Assembly (NCBI GenBank): GCA_026671195.1
Contig: JAPOHD010000012.1
Location: forward strand, 1 to 64,000
From: Draconibacterium aestuarii
GTDB lineage: Bacteria > Bacteroidota > Bacteroidia > Bacteroidales > Prolixibacteraceae
DNA length: 64,000 nt
Reading direction: 5' to 3'
Both the position numbers and the translations under genes were made by a program. Below the pieces are notes generated by a model that was not told the DNA's origin, ran no database searches, and worked only from the letters and a program-made list of their open reading frames with translations. Numbering within the stretch: position 1 is the stretch's first letter; each line of letters begins with the position of its first letter. Of the stretch, positions 53,174-63,255 are shown piece after piece.

Positions 53174-54091
53174 ATGCCGGAATCCAGAATATTTAGCGAT
53201 ACTTTTTTAGCCTTGGGGGCCCCCTGTGATGTAGTTTTGCCACAGGTTGATGCTGTCTTTGCAAAGAAAGTATTTCTGAAGGTAAAAACTGAAATAGAAC
53301 AACTTGAAAATAACATTAGCCACTTTAGCACGCTCTCTGCAATTTGGAATGTAAACAGTTCACCAAAAAACAAATGGATTTCTGTTTCATCTGAAACATG
53401 GGAAATCCTGATGATTTGTAAAGATTTCTATGAAATGAGCAACGGTGCTTTCGATATTACAACAGCTCCTTTGCTTACTCTCTGGAAAGAGAATGAATCA
53501 CCTACGGATGAGGAAATTGAAAATGCCCGTAATAAATGTGGTTTCGATAAACTGGAATTGGATGATGAGAATAAAAAAATCAGGTTTACAGTTGAAGGAA
53601 TGGAACTTGATTTTAGTTCGATAGAAAAAGGATATGCATTGGATATTGTAAAACCTATATTGACTGATATGGGCGTACAAAATGCAATCATCAATTTTCA
53701 GGAAGAAGCGGTTTTGGCTCTTGGAAACCATCCCGGAGGAGAAGTCTGGCCACTGGGTATTCGAAATCAACGAAATCCACGGGAATTTAATCATGTATTT
53801 CCAACAAGCAACCAGGCTGTAATAACTGCCGGTACTATATTTATTCGCGACGATGGCGAAGGCATTCAGAAAAGACAAATTATTAGTCCTGCAACCGGAT
53901 TACTAATTGAAGGAGATAGAACCGTTTCAGTTAAATCCGATTCGGCAACCATGGGCGAATTTATCGCTCATATTTGGTTGATTTTACCTGAAAACGATAA
54001 GGAAATTTTGGCTGAAAATTTTGAAAATATTGAAATACTTGAAGTTGACTATTTGGATGACGATATAAGAACTAAACTATCAATTTTATAA
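53174..54091 (+). CDS. ApbE-like flavin transferase homologue with altered motifs
   Basis: A 305-residue protein of the ApbE (FAD:protein FMN transferase) fold. Recognisable: ALGAPCDVVL near 12 (usual MGT-type start), EIEQLENNISHF, YEMSNGAFDITTAPLLTLWK near 88 and FSSIEKGYALDIV near 142. Key motifs differ: the usual H-x-I-D-P-x-T-G reads QIISPATG, and the late Asp of SATxAD is Gly-Glu (SATMGEF). No signal peptide or lipobox, unlike most ApbE. It may flavinylate poorly, use another substrate, or bind flavin only. It sits between exported oxidoreductases, which are NAD(P)-type and not known FMN acceptors. Confidence 0.8.
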   Translation: MPESRIFSDTFLALGAPCDVVLPQVDAVFAKKVFLKVKTEIEQLENNISHFSTLSAIWNVNSSPKNKWISVSSETWEILMICKDFYEMSNGAFDITTAPLLTLWKENESPTDEEIENARNKCGFDKLELDDENKKIRFTVEGMELDFSSIEKGYALDIVKPILTDMGVQNAIINFQEEAVLALGNHPGGEVWPLGIRNQRNPREFNHVFPTSNQAVITAGTIFIRDDGEGIQKRQIISPATGLLIEGDRTVSVKSDSATMGEFIAHIWLILPENDKEILAENFENIEILEVDYLDDDIRTKLSIL

Positions 54092-54105
54092 GGAGAAGCG
54101 CACAA

Positions 54106-55029
54106 ATGAGACTAAGACAACTAACTTATATTATACTTATACTAGCGTGCAGCCCGGCAGTAAATGCTCAGTTAACAATGAAAAAAACAGAAGGCGGGAT
54201 TAAAATTGTGGATGGGAATAAAAATGTTCTGGCCTATCGAACTACACCAAAAAGTTTGGATGGGAAGTACGAACGTTGTAATTACATTCACCCGCTTTGG
54301 GGGCCTGACGGAAAAGTACTTACTGAAGATTTCCCTGCTGATCATTTACATCATCGAGGTGTTTTTTGGGCGTGGCACCAGGTTTGGATTGGCGATAAGC
54401 GAATCGGAGATCCCTGGGAGTTAGTTGATTTTGAGCAAGACGTTGTTGAACTTGAGTTTATGAAAAGTTCGGATGGAGCCGTTCAGCTAAAAACAGAGGT
54501 GGAATGGAAATCGGGGAAATGGAAAGTTGATGGGAAAAAAGTTCCTTATATGAAAGAGTTTGCAACAATTACGGTGAATAAAGCCGTTGATAATTATCGC
54601 AAAATTGATTTTGAAATAAAACTTCAAGCTATGCAAGAGGGGCTGAAAATTGGCGGTTCGGATGATGTTAAGGGATACAGTGGATTTTCGGTGCGAATGG
54701 CACTGCCGGAGGATATTGTTTTTTCTGGCCCTCATGGAGATGTTGAGGCGGAAGTTACAGCTGTAAAATCAGATGGTTATATCGATATGTCGGGAAGCAT
54801 TGGCGCAAATGGGAAAAAAGGAGGAATTGTAATTCTTGATAATCCTGAAAATCCGGGGTATCCGCAAGCATGGATATTGCGAAACAGAAACAGTATGCAA
54901 AATGCTGCCTACCCTGGAAATCAATTGATACCTGTATCAACCAATCAATTCCTGGTATTAAAATATTCTTTGGTTGTATATTCCGGTAAAATGACCAACA
55001 AAAAAATCAATAAGATTTCAGGTCTTTAA
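54106..55029 (+). CDS. Exported DUF6807 / PmoA-like protein
   Basis: A 307-residue exported protein. Signal peptide MRLRQLTYIILILACSPAVNAQ. The segments YERCNYIHPLWGPDGKVLTEDF and DHLHHRGVFWAWHQVW, with conserved His residues, mark the family annotated as PmoA-like or DUF6807, common in Bacteroidota sugar loci with Gfo/Idh/MocA oxidoreductases. The name PmoA is historical; no methane-oxidation role is implied. Unusually for this window a good ribosome-binding site AAGGAG lies ~10 bases before the ATG. It follows the ApbE-like gene by 14 bp. Confidence 0.87.
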   Translation: MRLRQLTYIILILACSPAVNAQLTMKKTEGGIKIVDGNKNVLAYRTTPKSLDGKYERCNYIHPLWGPDGKVLTEDFPADHLHHRGVFWAWHQVWIGDKRIGDPWELVDFEQDVVELEFMKSSDGAVQLKTEVEWKSGKWKVDGKKVPYMKEFATITVNKAVDNYRKIDFEIKLQAMQEGLKIGGSDDVKGYSGFSVRMALPEDIVFSGPHGDVEAEVTAVKSDGYIDMSGSIGANGKKGGIVILDNPENPGYPQAWILRNRNSMQNAAYPGNQLIPVSTNQFLVLKYSLVVYSGKMTNKKINKISGL

Positions 55030-55172
55030 AATGTTATATTAAAATAACCTTCACCAATACGGCTAATATTCTGTCATAAATTGTAAGTTTTGTACCAGAA
55101 TTTTATGTGTAATTTAATGTATAAACGCACTATAAAATTTATCTTTACCGATAAATAAGTCAACTAAATAGT

Positions 55173-56486
55173 ATGAGTTCAAATAGAAGAGATTTTATTA
55201 AGCATTCGGCAATGGCAGCTGCTGCTGTTGGAGTTGCTCCAACCATTTTAAATGCATGTGCATCGCCGGCTGAAAAAGTAAATGTGGCACTTATTGGATG
55301 TCGCTCAATGGGATTTAGCGACTTGAAAAGCTTTCTTCGCGAAAAAAACAATGTTGAATGTGTTGCCATGTGCGATGTTGACAGCAATATATTGGAAAGT
55401 AAAGCCGCTGAAGTAGAAAAGATGACCGGGATTCGTCCGAAAACATACAAAGATTTCAGACATGTTTTGGATAATGAAGATGTACAGGTAGTGATTATCG
55501 GTACTCCGGATCACTGGCATGCTAATATAATGATCCGTGCCCTGGAAGCCGGAAAACATGTGTATGTGGAAAAACCAATGGGACATAGTATTGAAGAATG
55601 TTATGCCATGGTTGCCGCACAACAAAAATATCCAAATTTATATTGCCAGGTGGGCATGTGGCAGCGCAGTTCGAAACACTGGTTTGAAGCATCAGATATT
55701 GTAAAATCAGGAGAACTTGGCGATGTTCACCTTGTAAAAGCCTGGATTTACAAAGGATACGATGACCCATACCCGGTAATGCCCGATGAAGCTGCTCCAG
55801 ATTATGTAGATTACGACATGTGGCTGGGACCAGCACCCAAACGTCCGTTCAATATGAACCGGTTTCATTATAATCATCGTTGGTGGTGGGATTATGCAGG
55901 AGGTGCTATGACCGACTGGGGAGTTCATTTACTTGATTTTGCCATGTATGCAATGGATGTGGATATGCCAACATCTATTAGTCCTGGTGGAGGTATTTAT
56001 TATCACGAAGAAGGTGCAATTGAAACTCCTGATATTCAGCAAGCTATTTATTCGTATCCAAAACACACTATGATTTGGGAGTGTGGATTAAATCCCGGTA
56101 TTGGTCCGTATGGAAAAGCACACGGCGTGGCATACGTGGGGCAAAAAGGCACCCTGGTTGTAACCCGGAACGGATACGAAGTGATACCCGATAAAAGCAA
56201 TGCATTAAAAGGACCCTTTTTTGAAGGCAGAGCACAAAAAAACTATGGCGATGGTTTGGATGAACATGTTGAGAATCTGTTGTCGTGTATTCGCGGAGGA
56301 GGTAAGCTCAATACTCCTGTAGAAGTGGGAGCTACTACTTGTATTGTTTCGGAAATGGGTAATATTGCTTATCGTGTAGGTCAACGTATTCACTGGGACG
56401 ATTCTAAAAAAGCATTTAGCGAAGATAGTGCAAACGCCCTTACGAAACTGAATTATAGTGAGGATTGGCCGTTGCCAAAGGTGTAA
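55173..56486 (+). CDS. Tat-exported Gfo/Idh/MocA oxidoreductase 3, lipobox-like Cys
   Basis: A 437-residue exported oxidoreductase. Twin-arginine signal NRRDFIKHSAMAAAAVGV followed by ILNACASP, whose Cys may be lipidated. Rossmann motif VALIGCRSMGFS near 38; catalytic Lys in HVYVEKPMGHSIEE near 130; RFHYNHRWWWDYAGGAMTDWG near 228. Preceded by a 143-bp gap, so it may have its own promoter (a TATCTTTA near 55138 is close to a -7 box). Last gene of the locus, closed by a terminator. Confidence 0.9.
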   Translation: MSSNRRDFIKHSAMAAAAVGVAPTILNACASPAEKVNVALIGCRSMGFSDLKSFLREKNNVECVAMCDVDSNILESKAAEVEKMTGIRPKTYKDFRHVLDNEDVQVVIIGTPDHWHANIMIRALEAGKHVYVEKPMGHSIEECYAMVAAQQKYPNLYCQVGMWQRSSKHWFEASDIVKSGELGDVHLVKAWIYKGYDDPYPVMPDEAAPDYVDYDMWLGPAPKRPFNMNRFHYNHRWWWDYAGGAMTDWGVHLLDFAMYAMDVDMPTSISPGGGIYYHEEGAIETPDIQQAIYSYPKHTMIWECGLNPGIGPYGKAHGVAYVGQKGTLVVTRNGYEVIPDKSNALKGPFFEGRAQKNYGDGLDEHVENLLSCIRGGGKLNTPVEVGATTCIVSEMGNIAYRVGQRIHWDDSKKAFSEDSANALTKLNYSEDWPLPKV

Positions 56487-56514
56487 TAAGAACAACATAA
56501 AAAGAACCAGATAT

Positions 56515-56548
56515 AATCCATTCTTCGAAAGGGGAGTGGATTTTTTTA
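56515..56548 (+). terminator. Intrinsic terminator at the end of the sugar locus
   Basis: AATCCATTC (56515-56523) pairs with GAGTGGATT (56534-56542) with one G-U pair, followed by seven Ts. It ends at the stop codon of the convergent LytTR gene. Confidence 0.82.
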
Positions 56549-57271
56549 TATTCCAAAAACCTTCATTACATCTTCCTTGTAGATTTTACCAACAGGTAGT
56601 TTAACATCTTCAACCTCAATAATATTTCCTTCTAACGAAAGAATTTCTTTTACAGAAACAATATACGATTTGTGGATTCGGATAAATTGTTTTTTAGGCA
56701 GCGCTTCTTCAAGCTCTTTTAACGAAGCCAGGGCAGTAATTCGTTTTTTACTGGTATGAAAGGAAACGTATGCCTTTTGTCCTTCGATGTACTTAATATC
56801 GTCAAAATTTATTTTGTAGAATTTACGATCGGCACGGATGGTGAGATAGGTTTCGGCATAAGTGGTTTGTGCCGGCTCGGGAAATTGAGTTTGTATGCTT
56901 TTCCCGGTTTTACTTTCAAACCTGTCAATTACTTTGTTAACAGCCTGAAAAAAACGCTCGAACGAAAATGGTTTGAGCAAATAATCAATGGCACTTAAAT
57001 TAAATCCCTCCAAAGCATATTCCTGATATGCAGTTGTGAATATTACTTCCGGTTTGTTGGTCAGGCTTTTTATAAATTCAACACCGGTAATATCTGGCAT
57101 CTGAATGTCGATAAAGAGTAAATCAACTTCCCCCTTTTTGATCAGTTCTGTAACTTTTAAAGGCGAGTTAAAATCACCCAATAATTCAAGTTCCGGAATT
57201 TTACTGATGTAATTTTTCAGGTACTCGCGTGCTAAACGTTCATCGTCTATTACCAGGCATTTTATTTTCAT
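56546..57271 (-). CDS. LytTR-family response regulator
   Basis: A 241-residue regulator. Receiver domain (about 1-120): LVIDDERLAREYL, phosphorylated Asp in LLFIDIQMPDITG near 55, TTAYQEYALEGF and LLKPFSFERF. LytTR DNA-binding domain (about 140-240): YLTIRADRKFYKINFDDIKYIEGQ and FIRIHKSYIVS. The ATG at 57271 begins the receiver; the longer frame adds unrelated residues. Partner of the LytS-like kinase 117 bp upstream. Confidence 0.94.
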   Translation of the reverse strand: MKIKCLVIDDERLAREYLKNYISKIPELELLGDFNSPLKVTELIKKGEVDLLFIDIQMPDITGVEFIKSLTNKPEVIFTTAYQEYALEGFNLSAIDYLLKPFSFERFFQAVNKVIDRFESKTGKSIQTQFPEPAQTTYAETYLTIRADRKFYKINFDDIKYIEGQKAYVSFHTSKKRITALASLKELEEALPKKQFIRIHKSYIVSVKEILSLEGNIIEVEDVKLPVGKIYKEDVMKVFGI

Positions 57272-57388
57272 ATTTTTTTTAAGTAGTCGGAAGAGAGAAG
57301 CTTGAATCCAAAGTTTTGTAAAGTAATTCAAAATGTACTTTGTAACTGCTAACCTTTCAATCTTATTCCTCCGTAGTTTCTTACATTT

Positions 57389-58396
57389 CTATACCTCCAA
57401 ACTCAAATTCACCGAATAATCTTCATCCTGTTCTTTAATATCCAGCGAATATTTGTTGGGATAAATAATATCCAATCTGTGTTTTACATTTTTTATTCCC
57501 ATTCCGCTTCCCTTATGAGGTTTGTTGTTGTTCGAAAAGCTGTTTTTAATTTTAAAATGCAATTTATTATCCTTGTGCTTCAGGCTAATATTTATATACG
57601 CAGCTTCATTTTCTTCTATTCTGCTGTACTTAAATGCATTTTCAATAAAAGGGATAAACAACATTGGTGCAATCTCAATATTTGCTCCATTTATGCTTGT
57701 TTTTAAAGTGATGTTTTGCATGTACTCCGATTTCATTTGCTGAAATGCAGTAAAGTTCTCAATGTATTTTAACTCGGCCGAAAGCGGTACACGGTCTTTA
57801 TTACAATCGTAAAAAACATAACGCAACATTTCCGACAATTTTAATACACTCTCCGGAGCATTTTTCGATTGCATATAGGTTAAGGAGTAAATATTGTTTA
57901 GTGCATTAAAAATGAAATGCGGATTTATTTGTGCTTTTAGAAGTTTGAGTTCTGTTTCCAATTTCTCTTCAGTAAGTAATTTTTCGCTTGCCTGCAATTT
58001 GGTAGTCTGCTCCATTAAACTCAACGAAGTAGCCACAAAAAATACAAAACCAAGGCTGAAAAAATATCGCATAAAATGGAAGAATACAGGAGGTTGATCC
58101 GGAATATTGGCCCGATAGTCAGTAAGCAAATACAGATCGATGAGAATAAATAGCATTGTTATAATTAAGATTACTACTACAGATATTAAAAAATATCTCC
58201 GACCATTTTTATAATATCTCGGAAATAGAAACAAGTAGGTAATGTAGTACATGAAACAGTTTACTCCGGTCTCGTAGGTTGCATTAACAAGCGCAAATTT
58301 AATTCCGTGAAAGTAATTTGTGATATTGAATATGAATAGAAACAAGGCTAGCCATGCCACTATTGGTAACCATATTTTCCTGTTGAGTTTTGTCAT
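57389..58396 (-). CDS. LytS-like sensor histidine kinase
   Basis: A 335-residue membrane kinase of the His_kinase (PF06580) type. Four hydrophobic helices in the first ~140 residues with no separate sensor domain, then a coiled coil, then the phosphoacceptor motif INPHFIFNALNNIYSLTY near 197 and N-box FIPFIENAFKYS near 265; G-box KGSGMGIKNVKHRL near 305. The ATG at 58396 is preferred over a TTG at 58459. Such systems in Bacteroidota often control nearby transport or metabolism genes. Confidence 0.92.
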   Translation of the reverse strand: MTKLNRKIWLPIVAWLALFLFIFNITNYFHGIKFALVNATYETGVNCFMYYITYLFLFPRYYKNGRRYFLISVVVILIITMLFILIDLYLLTDYRANIPDQPPVFFHFMRYFFSLGFVFFVATSLSLMEQTTKLQASEKLLTEEKLETELKLLKAQINPHFIFNALNNIYSLTYMQSKNAPESVLKLSEMLRYVFYDCNKDRVPLSAELKYIENFTAFQQMKSEYMQNITLKTSINGANIEIAPMLFIPFIENAFKYSRIEENEAAYINISLKHKDNKLHFKIKNSFSNNNKPHKGSGMGIKNVKHRLDIIYPNKYSLDIKEQDEDYSVNLSLEV

Positions 58397-58713
58397 TCTG
58401 CTGTTATTTAATCCTGAATAGAGAGTGTTTAACCGATTTACCTGTAATAGAGTATTCAAAACAAATCTTTCACGCTTTCCTGAAAACTAAAAATAATATA
58501 AACGAAAATACAAAATTCATTCACCAACCATTGGCTTAGTCAAACAAAAGTAAATTTTAATGATTTAAACCCTAAAACAGCCTTTTGTTAATGATTTGGA
58601 CACTTTGGTACATTCTTTTTTATAAGTAGAATACAAGCGTGCATTTTTAATGTCGAATTTACGATGAGTACAAGCAGAACAATTAAAAGATAACAAGCAA
58701 AAAACAAAAAATT
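58397..58713. other. Divergent promoter gap between LytS and the efflux operon
   Basis: 317 bp, AT-rich. It must hold the promoters of lytS (minus) and the RND operon (plus). I see no clear -7 consensus, repeat or hairpin in it. Confidence 0.5.
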
Positions 58714-59829
58714 ATGAAAAACAAAATCTTATACGGACTGGTTAGTTTCGTTTTAATTGCCGTAGCTTTCGGAGTTTCGGGCTTTTTAATTAAAAGCAAG
58801 CCTGAACCAAAGAAAGACAATGAAACGCATAATATAATGTATGTGAAGGTGAACAAAGTTAATCTGGTTGAAACCGAATCGGATATGACATATCGTGGAC
58901 GTGTAACTGCATTTGATAATGTTTCGCTGGCAGCCGAGGTTTCGGGTAAAATTATGCAGGGCGATGTACGTTTTAAAGCCGGCGAAAGTTTTAAAACGGG
59001 CGATGTTTTACTTACTGTTTACAGCGAAGATGTGGAGGCAGCTCTAAAATCGGGGAAAAGTAGTTTCTTGCAAACACTTTCGAAAATTCTGCCTGATTTA
59101 AAAGTCGATTACCCTGTAGAATTTGCTAAATGGAACAGCTTTTTTAATTCGGTTGATCCTGAGAACCCACTTCCTCAATTACCAAAAATTATGTCGGACA
59201 AGGAGAAGGTATTTCTGGCTGCAAACAATGTTTTAGCAAGTTATTACAGCTTACAACAGCAGGAAATTAATTTGCAACGTTATACTATTCGTGCTCCTTT
59301 TAATGGCGTTTTTAAAACTGTAAATAAAGAGATTGGTGCGGTTGCCAGCCCCGGAACCGAATTGGCAAATCTTATTCGTTCTGATAAACTGGAGGTTGTT
59401 GTTCCTGTTTTTCCAAACGATTTAAAATGGATAAAAAAGGGCGGCAATGTAAAAATTTCAGGAAATAACGACTTGGAGCAAATTGCCACTATTTCTCGTA
59501 TTTCAGGATTTGTTGACGAGGAAACACAATCGGTAAATGTTTACCTAACTTATTATGCGTCGGGAACAAAAGGCTTTCTCGAAGGTGAGTATGTAAATAT
59601 TGTTTTTAATAACGCGAAAGTATTGGGATTTGAAATTCCCCGCGAAGCAGTTATAGATGATGGCTTTGTTTACGAATTAAAAAAAGGCAAACTGGAGAAA
59701 AAGGAAATAAAAGTAATTCGCAAATTACACGATACTTTTATTATTTCCGGAATAGAACCTTTGGTTACAGTTGTAACTGAGTCACTGGCTTCTGTTAATC
59801 CTACAATGGAATACCTGGCAAGACCATAA
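58714..59829 (+). CDS. RND efflux periplasmic adaptor (HlyD/AcrA family)
   Basis: A 371-residue membrane-fusion protein linking an RND pump to TolC. N-terminal membrane anchor (about 5-25), lipoyl half-motif YRGRVTAFDNVSLAAEVSGKI near 60 and its partner YTIRAPFNGVFKTVNKEIGAVASPGTEL near 190, then a beta-barrel domain (RSDKLEVVVPVFPNDLKWIKKGG). The alpha-hairpin is short (about 85 residues). First of three efflux genes. Confidence 0.93.
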   Translation: MKNKILYGLVSFVLIAVAFGVSGFLIKSKPEPKKDNETHNIMYVKVNKVNLVETESDMTYRGRVTAFDNVSLAAEVSGKIMQGDVRFKAGESFKTGDVLLTVYSEDVEAALKSGKSSFLQTLSKILPDLKVDYPVEFAKWNSFFNSVDPENPLPQLPKIMSDKEKVFLAANNVLASYYSLQQQEINLQRYTIRAPFNGVFKTVNKEIGAVASPGTELANLIRSDKLEVVVPVFPNDLKWIKKGGNVKISGNNDLEQIATISRISGFVDEETQSVNVYLTYYASGTKGFLEGEYVNIVFNNAKVLGFEIPREAVIDDGFVYELKKGKLEKKEIKVIRKLHDTFIISGIEPLVTVVTESLASVNPTMEYLARP

Positions 59830-59975
59830 AACTTGTAGTATATCACTGTTTTTTAGTCGTGAAATTAATCATGACTCTGTGCTCTTATTCTCTTTACTAA
59901 ACGAAATGAGCACGCGATTTAATTCACGCCAATCGATATGATTGATGCCAGAATAAACAAAACAATTTTAATCAC

Positions 59976-62900
59976 ATGAAAAAAATACTAACGCAATTTG
60001 TAAAATATCCCTTTTACGGAAAAATGGTAATCATTATCTTTTTGCTCATTGGTGGAATTTCACTAATGAACATGAGAAAGGCTACTTTTCCGTTGGTTGA
60101 ATCAAAAATAATTTCCGTGTCAGTTATGTATCCCGGAGCTACTCCAAAAGAGATGGATGAGGGGATAACTTCATTGGTGGAAAACAGTATCCTGGGAATT
60201 TCCGGGATTAAAGAATTTTCCTCACAATCACGCGAAGGTTCGGCAAGTATAACCATAACGGCACTAAACGGTTATGATATGGATGAACTTTTGGCTGAAG
60301 TAAAAAATGCGGTCGATGGAATATCTAATTTCCCGGCAGCTGCCGAACGTCCGATCGTCTCAAAACAAAGAGCAAGAGACATGGCTATGTTTATGTCGCT
60401 TGTTTCGAATTCAAATGATATTCTGGAATTAAACCGGATGGCAAATCGAATTGAAGATGATTTGCTGGCTACCGGTAAAATTTCACAAGTTTCCATTATG
60501 GGCCTTCCGCGAAACCTCGAACTTGCTGTAGAATTGAACGAAACACAAATGCGAAGGTTTAACCTTACTTTTAGCGAAATTCAACAAGCTATTTCAAGCA
60601 ATAATCTCGACATTTCGGGAGGTACAATCCGAAGCCCCCGCGAACAGATAAAAGTAATCAGCCGCCAACGTTCTATCGATCCCGAAGATTTAAAACAGAT
60701 TGTAATAAAGGCAAATACAAACGGGCAGTTAGTAAAAATAGGCGATGTTGCAACTGTTACTTTGCAAGGTCCTGAAGATCCCAGTAACGGCTACATCAAT
60801 AAAAAACCGGCAGTTACTTTTTTGGTACAGAAACTGGTAAGTGAAGATTTGGAAGCAATTTCGAATGAGGTTAATGCTTACATAAAGGAATTTAATGCTA
60901 AAAACGACGATTTCAGAATTGAAGTAAAAATGGATTTTCTGAAATTAATCGACGGCCAACTTTCAATATTAATTAACAATGGTCTTCTTGGAGTTGTTCT
61001 CGTTATATTACTCTTATCGCTGCTTTTAAATATACGGCTTTCCCTCTGGGTTGCCTGGGGTATTCCTGCATCGTTTCTGGGGATGTTTATTGTGGCTACC
61101 TTAACCGGAGTGACTATAAATCTAATAAGCCTTTTCGGAATGATTCTGATTATAGGTATCTTGGTTGATGACGGTGTGGTTATAGGTGAGAATATTTTTA
61201 CGCATTTTGAAATGGGAAAATCACCTCGCCGTGCGGCTATCGATGGAACTTTGGAAGTGCTTCCTGCTGTTTTTACATCGGTTGCCACTACTATTATTGC
61301 TTTTCTTCCGCTTTTATTTATCGAAGGGCAAATGGAAATGATGTACGAAATGGCTTTTGTTGTTATAATTTGTCTGCTGTTTTCGTTACTTGAAGGAATG
61401 TTTGTTTTACCCGGGCACCTTGCAAATCCGAAGGTACTGAAACCACAACGAGAAAAATCACTCTACGGGAAATTACGTGTTTGGGTTGACAAGTTGATCT
61501 TTGGTTTCAGAGATAAAATATATGCTCCTTTTCTGAACTGGATTTTAAAGCATAAAGGACTATCAATTGCAGGAATAACTTCTATGTTTATCCTAACCTA
61601 TGGTTTGGTAGCAAGCGGAATAATTGGGTTCACTTTCTTTCCGCAGGCTCCTTCTGATATGTTTTCTATCGATCTGGCATTAAAACCTGGGATTAACGAA
61701 GAAATTACAAAAGAAAAACTGTTTTACATTGAAGACAAAGTTTGGGAGGTGAACAAAGAGTTGATGGCGAAATATGGCGATACCGTTTCGTATGTTTCAT
61801 CGTTAAACGTAACAATGGGAAGCTCGTTCAGTGGTGCCGAATCAGGAACCAACGCCGGTATGATACGCGTATTTTTGAATCCGCTGGAAAAAACACAGGT
61901 TTCAGACGAACTGTTAAAACGCGAAATAGCGGCAAAGGTTGGAAAAATACCCGAAGCTTATAAGTTTGCCGTTGGTGCTTCTAACCGCTTTGGTGCGCCG
62001 GTTTCAATTAGTTTATTAGGCTACGATCCTGATGATTTGGAACTTGCAAAAAATGAACTGGAAACTGAGTTGGAAAGAATGCCCGCACTTTTTAATATTA
62101 CCAACAATAGCCAGATCGGGAGTCAGGAGTTAAGGCTCACGCTAAAACCTGAAGCTTATGCACTTGGCATAACAGAACAATTGTTAATGGCGGAAGTGCG
62201 TCAGGGATTTTATGGAGCCCTGGCACAACGTGTTCAGGAAGGCAAAGATGAAATTTGGGTTTACGTACGCTATACACGAGAGAATCGCCAAAATATCGGG
62301 CAGCTTGAAAATATGCTGGTTCACACGCAAAATGGTAATTATCCTTTGGGACGAATTGCCGAAATTTCAACAGCAAGAAGTTTGAGTACGATCAACCACT
62401 TTAATGGCCGTCGCGAAATCAGGGTAGATGCGTATCAAAAAGATCAAAGTCAGTCGGTACCTGATATTCTCGATTATATTGAAGCCGAAATTTTATCGGT
62501 TATTGAAAAAAATCATCCTCAAATTACCTACATGCATCAGGGACAACAAAAAGATACGCAGGAACAAATGGGAAGTATGATGTTGTACTTTGGACTTGCT
62601 TTTCTTGTAATTGTATTGGTTATAATGATTTATTTTAAATCGTTCCGACAGGGAGTGCTGGTAATTGCCATGATTCCACTTGGTTTTATCGGGGCTATAT
62701 GGGGGCATGGTATACACGGACAACCAATTTCAATGATGAGTCTCTGGGGAATGGTTGCCCTATCGGGAGTAATTATTAACGATGCCATTGTTTTTATTTC
62801 CAAATACAATCAAAACCTCGAAAAAGGGATGAAAGTGGATGACGCTGTAAAAAATGCAGGAGTATCGCGGTTTAGGGCTATATTTTTAACTACTGTAACA

Positions 62901-63176
62901 ACTACGGCCGGTTTAATGCCGCTTATTCTTGAAAACAGCCCCGATGCGAGAATGTTAATTCCGATGGCAATTGCTCTGGCTTATGGTATATTGTTTGGAA
63001 CTGTTTTTATCCTGATTATTCTACCTGTTTTGGTTGTTCTTACCAACAGAGCAACGATTATTTTACATCGCATGCGGTCAAAAGAAGAAATTGTACCTGA
63101 ATCGGTTGAAACTGCTGTTATTAATGCGAATATTGAACGAACATTAAGTATGAACATGGCGAAGGAGTTTGATTAA
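59976..63176 (+). CDS. RND efflux pump permease (AcrB-like)
   Basis: A 1066-residue inner-membrane pump that exports toxic compounds using the proton gradient. One helix at the N-terminus, two large periplasmic loops and two blocks of ~5 helices (about 335-490 and 870-1015). The proton-relay Asp pair is in GILVDDGVVIGENIF near 400; the paired Lys is in DAIVFISKYNQN near 935. The form resembles HAE-type multidrug pumps; substrate unknown. Confidence 0.94.
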   Translation: MKKILTQFVKYPFYGKMVIIIFLLIGGISLMNMRKATFPLVESKIISVSVMYPGATPKEMDEGITSLVENSILGISGIKEFSSQSREGSASITITALNGYDMDELLAEVKNAVDGISNFPAAAERPIVSKQRARDMAMFMSLVSNSNDILELNRMANRIEDDLLATGKISQVSIMGLPRNLELAVELNETQMRRFNLTFSEIQQAISSNNLDISGGTIRSPREQIKVISRQRSIDPEDLKQIVIKANTNGQLVKIGDVATVTLQGPEDPSNGYINKKPAVTFLVQKLVSEDLEAISNEVNAYIKEFNAKNDDFRIEVKMDFLKLIDGQLSILINNGLLGVVLVILLLSLLLNIRLSLWVAWGIPASFLGMFIVATLTGVTINLISLFGMILIIGILVDDGVVIGENIFTHFEMGKSPRRAAIDGTLEVLPAVFTSVATTIIAFLPLLFIEGQMEMMYEMAFVVIICLLFSLLEGMFVLPGHLANPKVLKPQREKSLYGKLRVWVDKLIFGFRDKIYAPFLNWILKHKGLSIAGITSMFILTYGLVASGIIGFTFFPQAPSDMFSIDLALKPGINEEITKEKLFYIEDKVWEVNKELMAKYGDTVSYVSSLNVTMGSSFSGAESGTNAGMIRVFLNPLEKTQVSDELLKREIAAKVGKIPEAYKFAVGASNRFGAPVSISLLGYDPDDLELAKNELETELERMPALFNITNNSQIGSQELRLTLKPEAYALGITEQLLMAEVRQGFYGALAQRVQEGKDEIWVYVRYTRENRQNIGQLENMLVHTQNGNYPLGRIAEISTARSLSTINHFNGRREIRVDAYQKDQSQSVPDILDYIEAEILSVIEKNHPQITYMHQGQQKDTQEQMGSMMLYFGLAFLVIVLVIMIYFKSFRQGVLVIAMIPLGFIGAIWGHGIHGQPISMMSLWGMVALSGVIINDAIVFISKYNQNLEKGMKVDDAVKNAGVSRFRAIFLTTVTTTAGLMPLILENSPDARMLIPMAIALAYGILFGTVFILIILPVLVVLTNRATIILHRMRSKEEIVPESVETAVINANIERTLSMNMAKEFD

Positions 63177-63255
63177 AAACAACATGCTGTATTCAATGCA
63201 AAAGCAAACATCAAACTGGAAAATGTTTTACGGAAACAGATATAAAAAACAAAGA

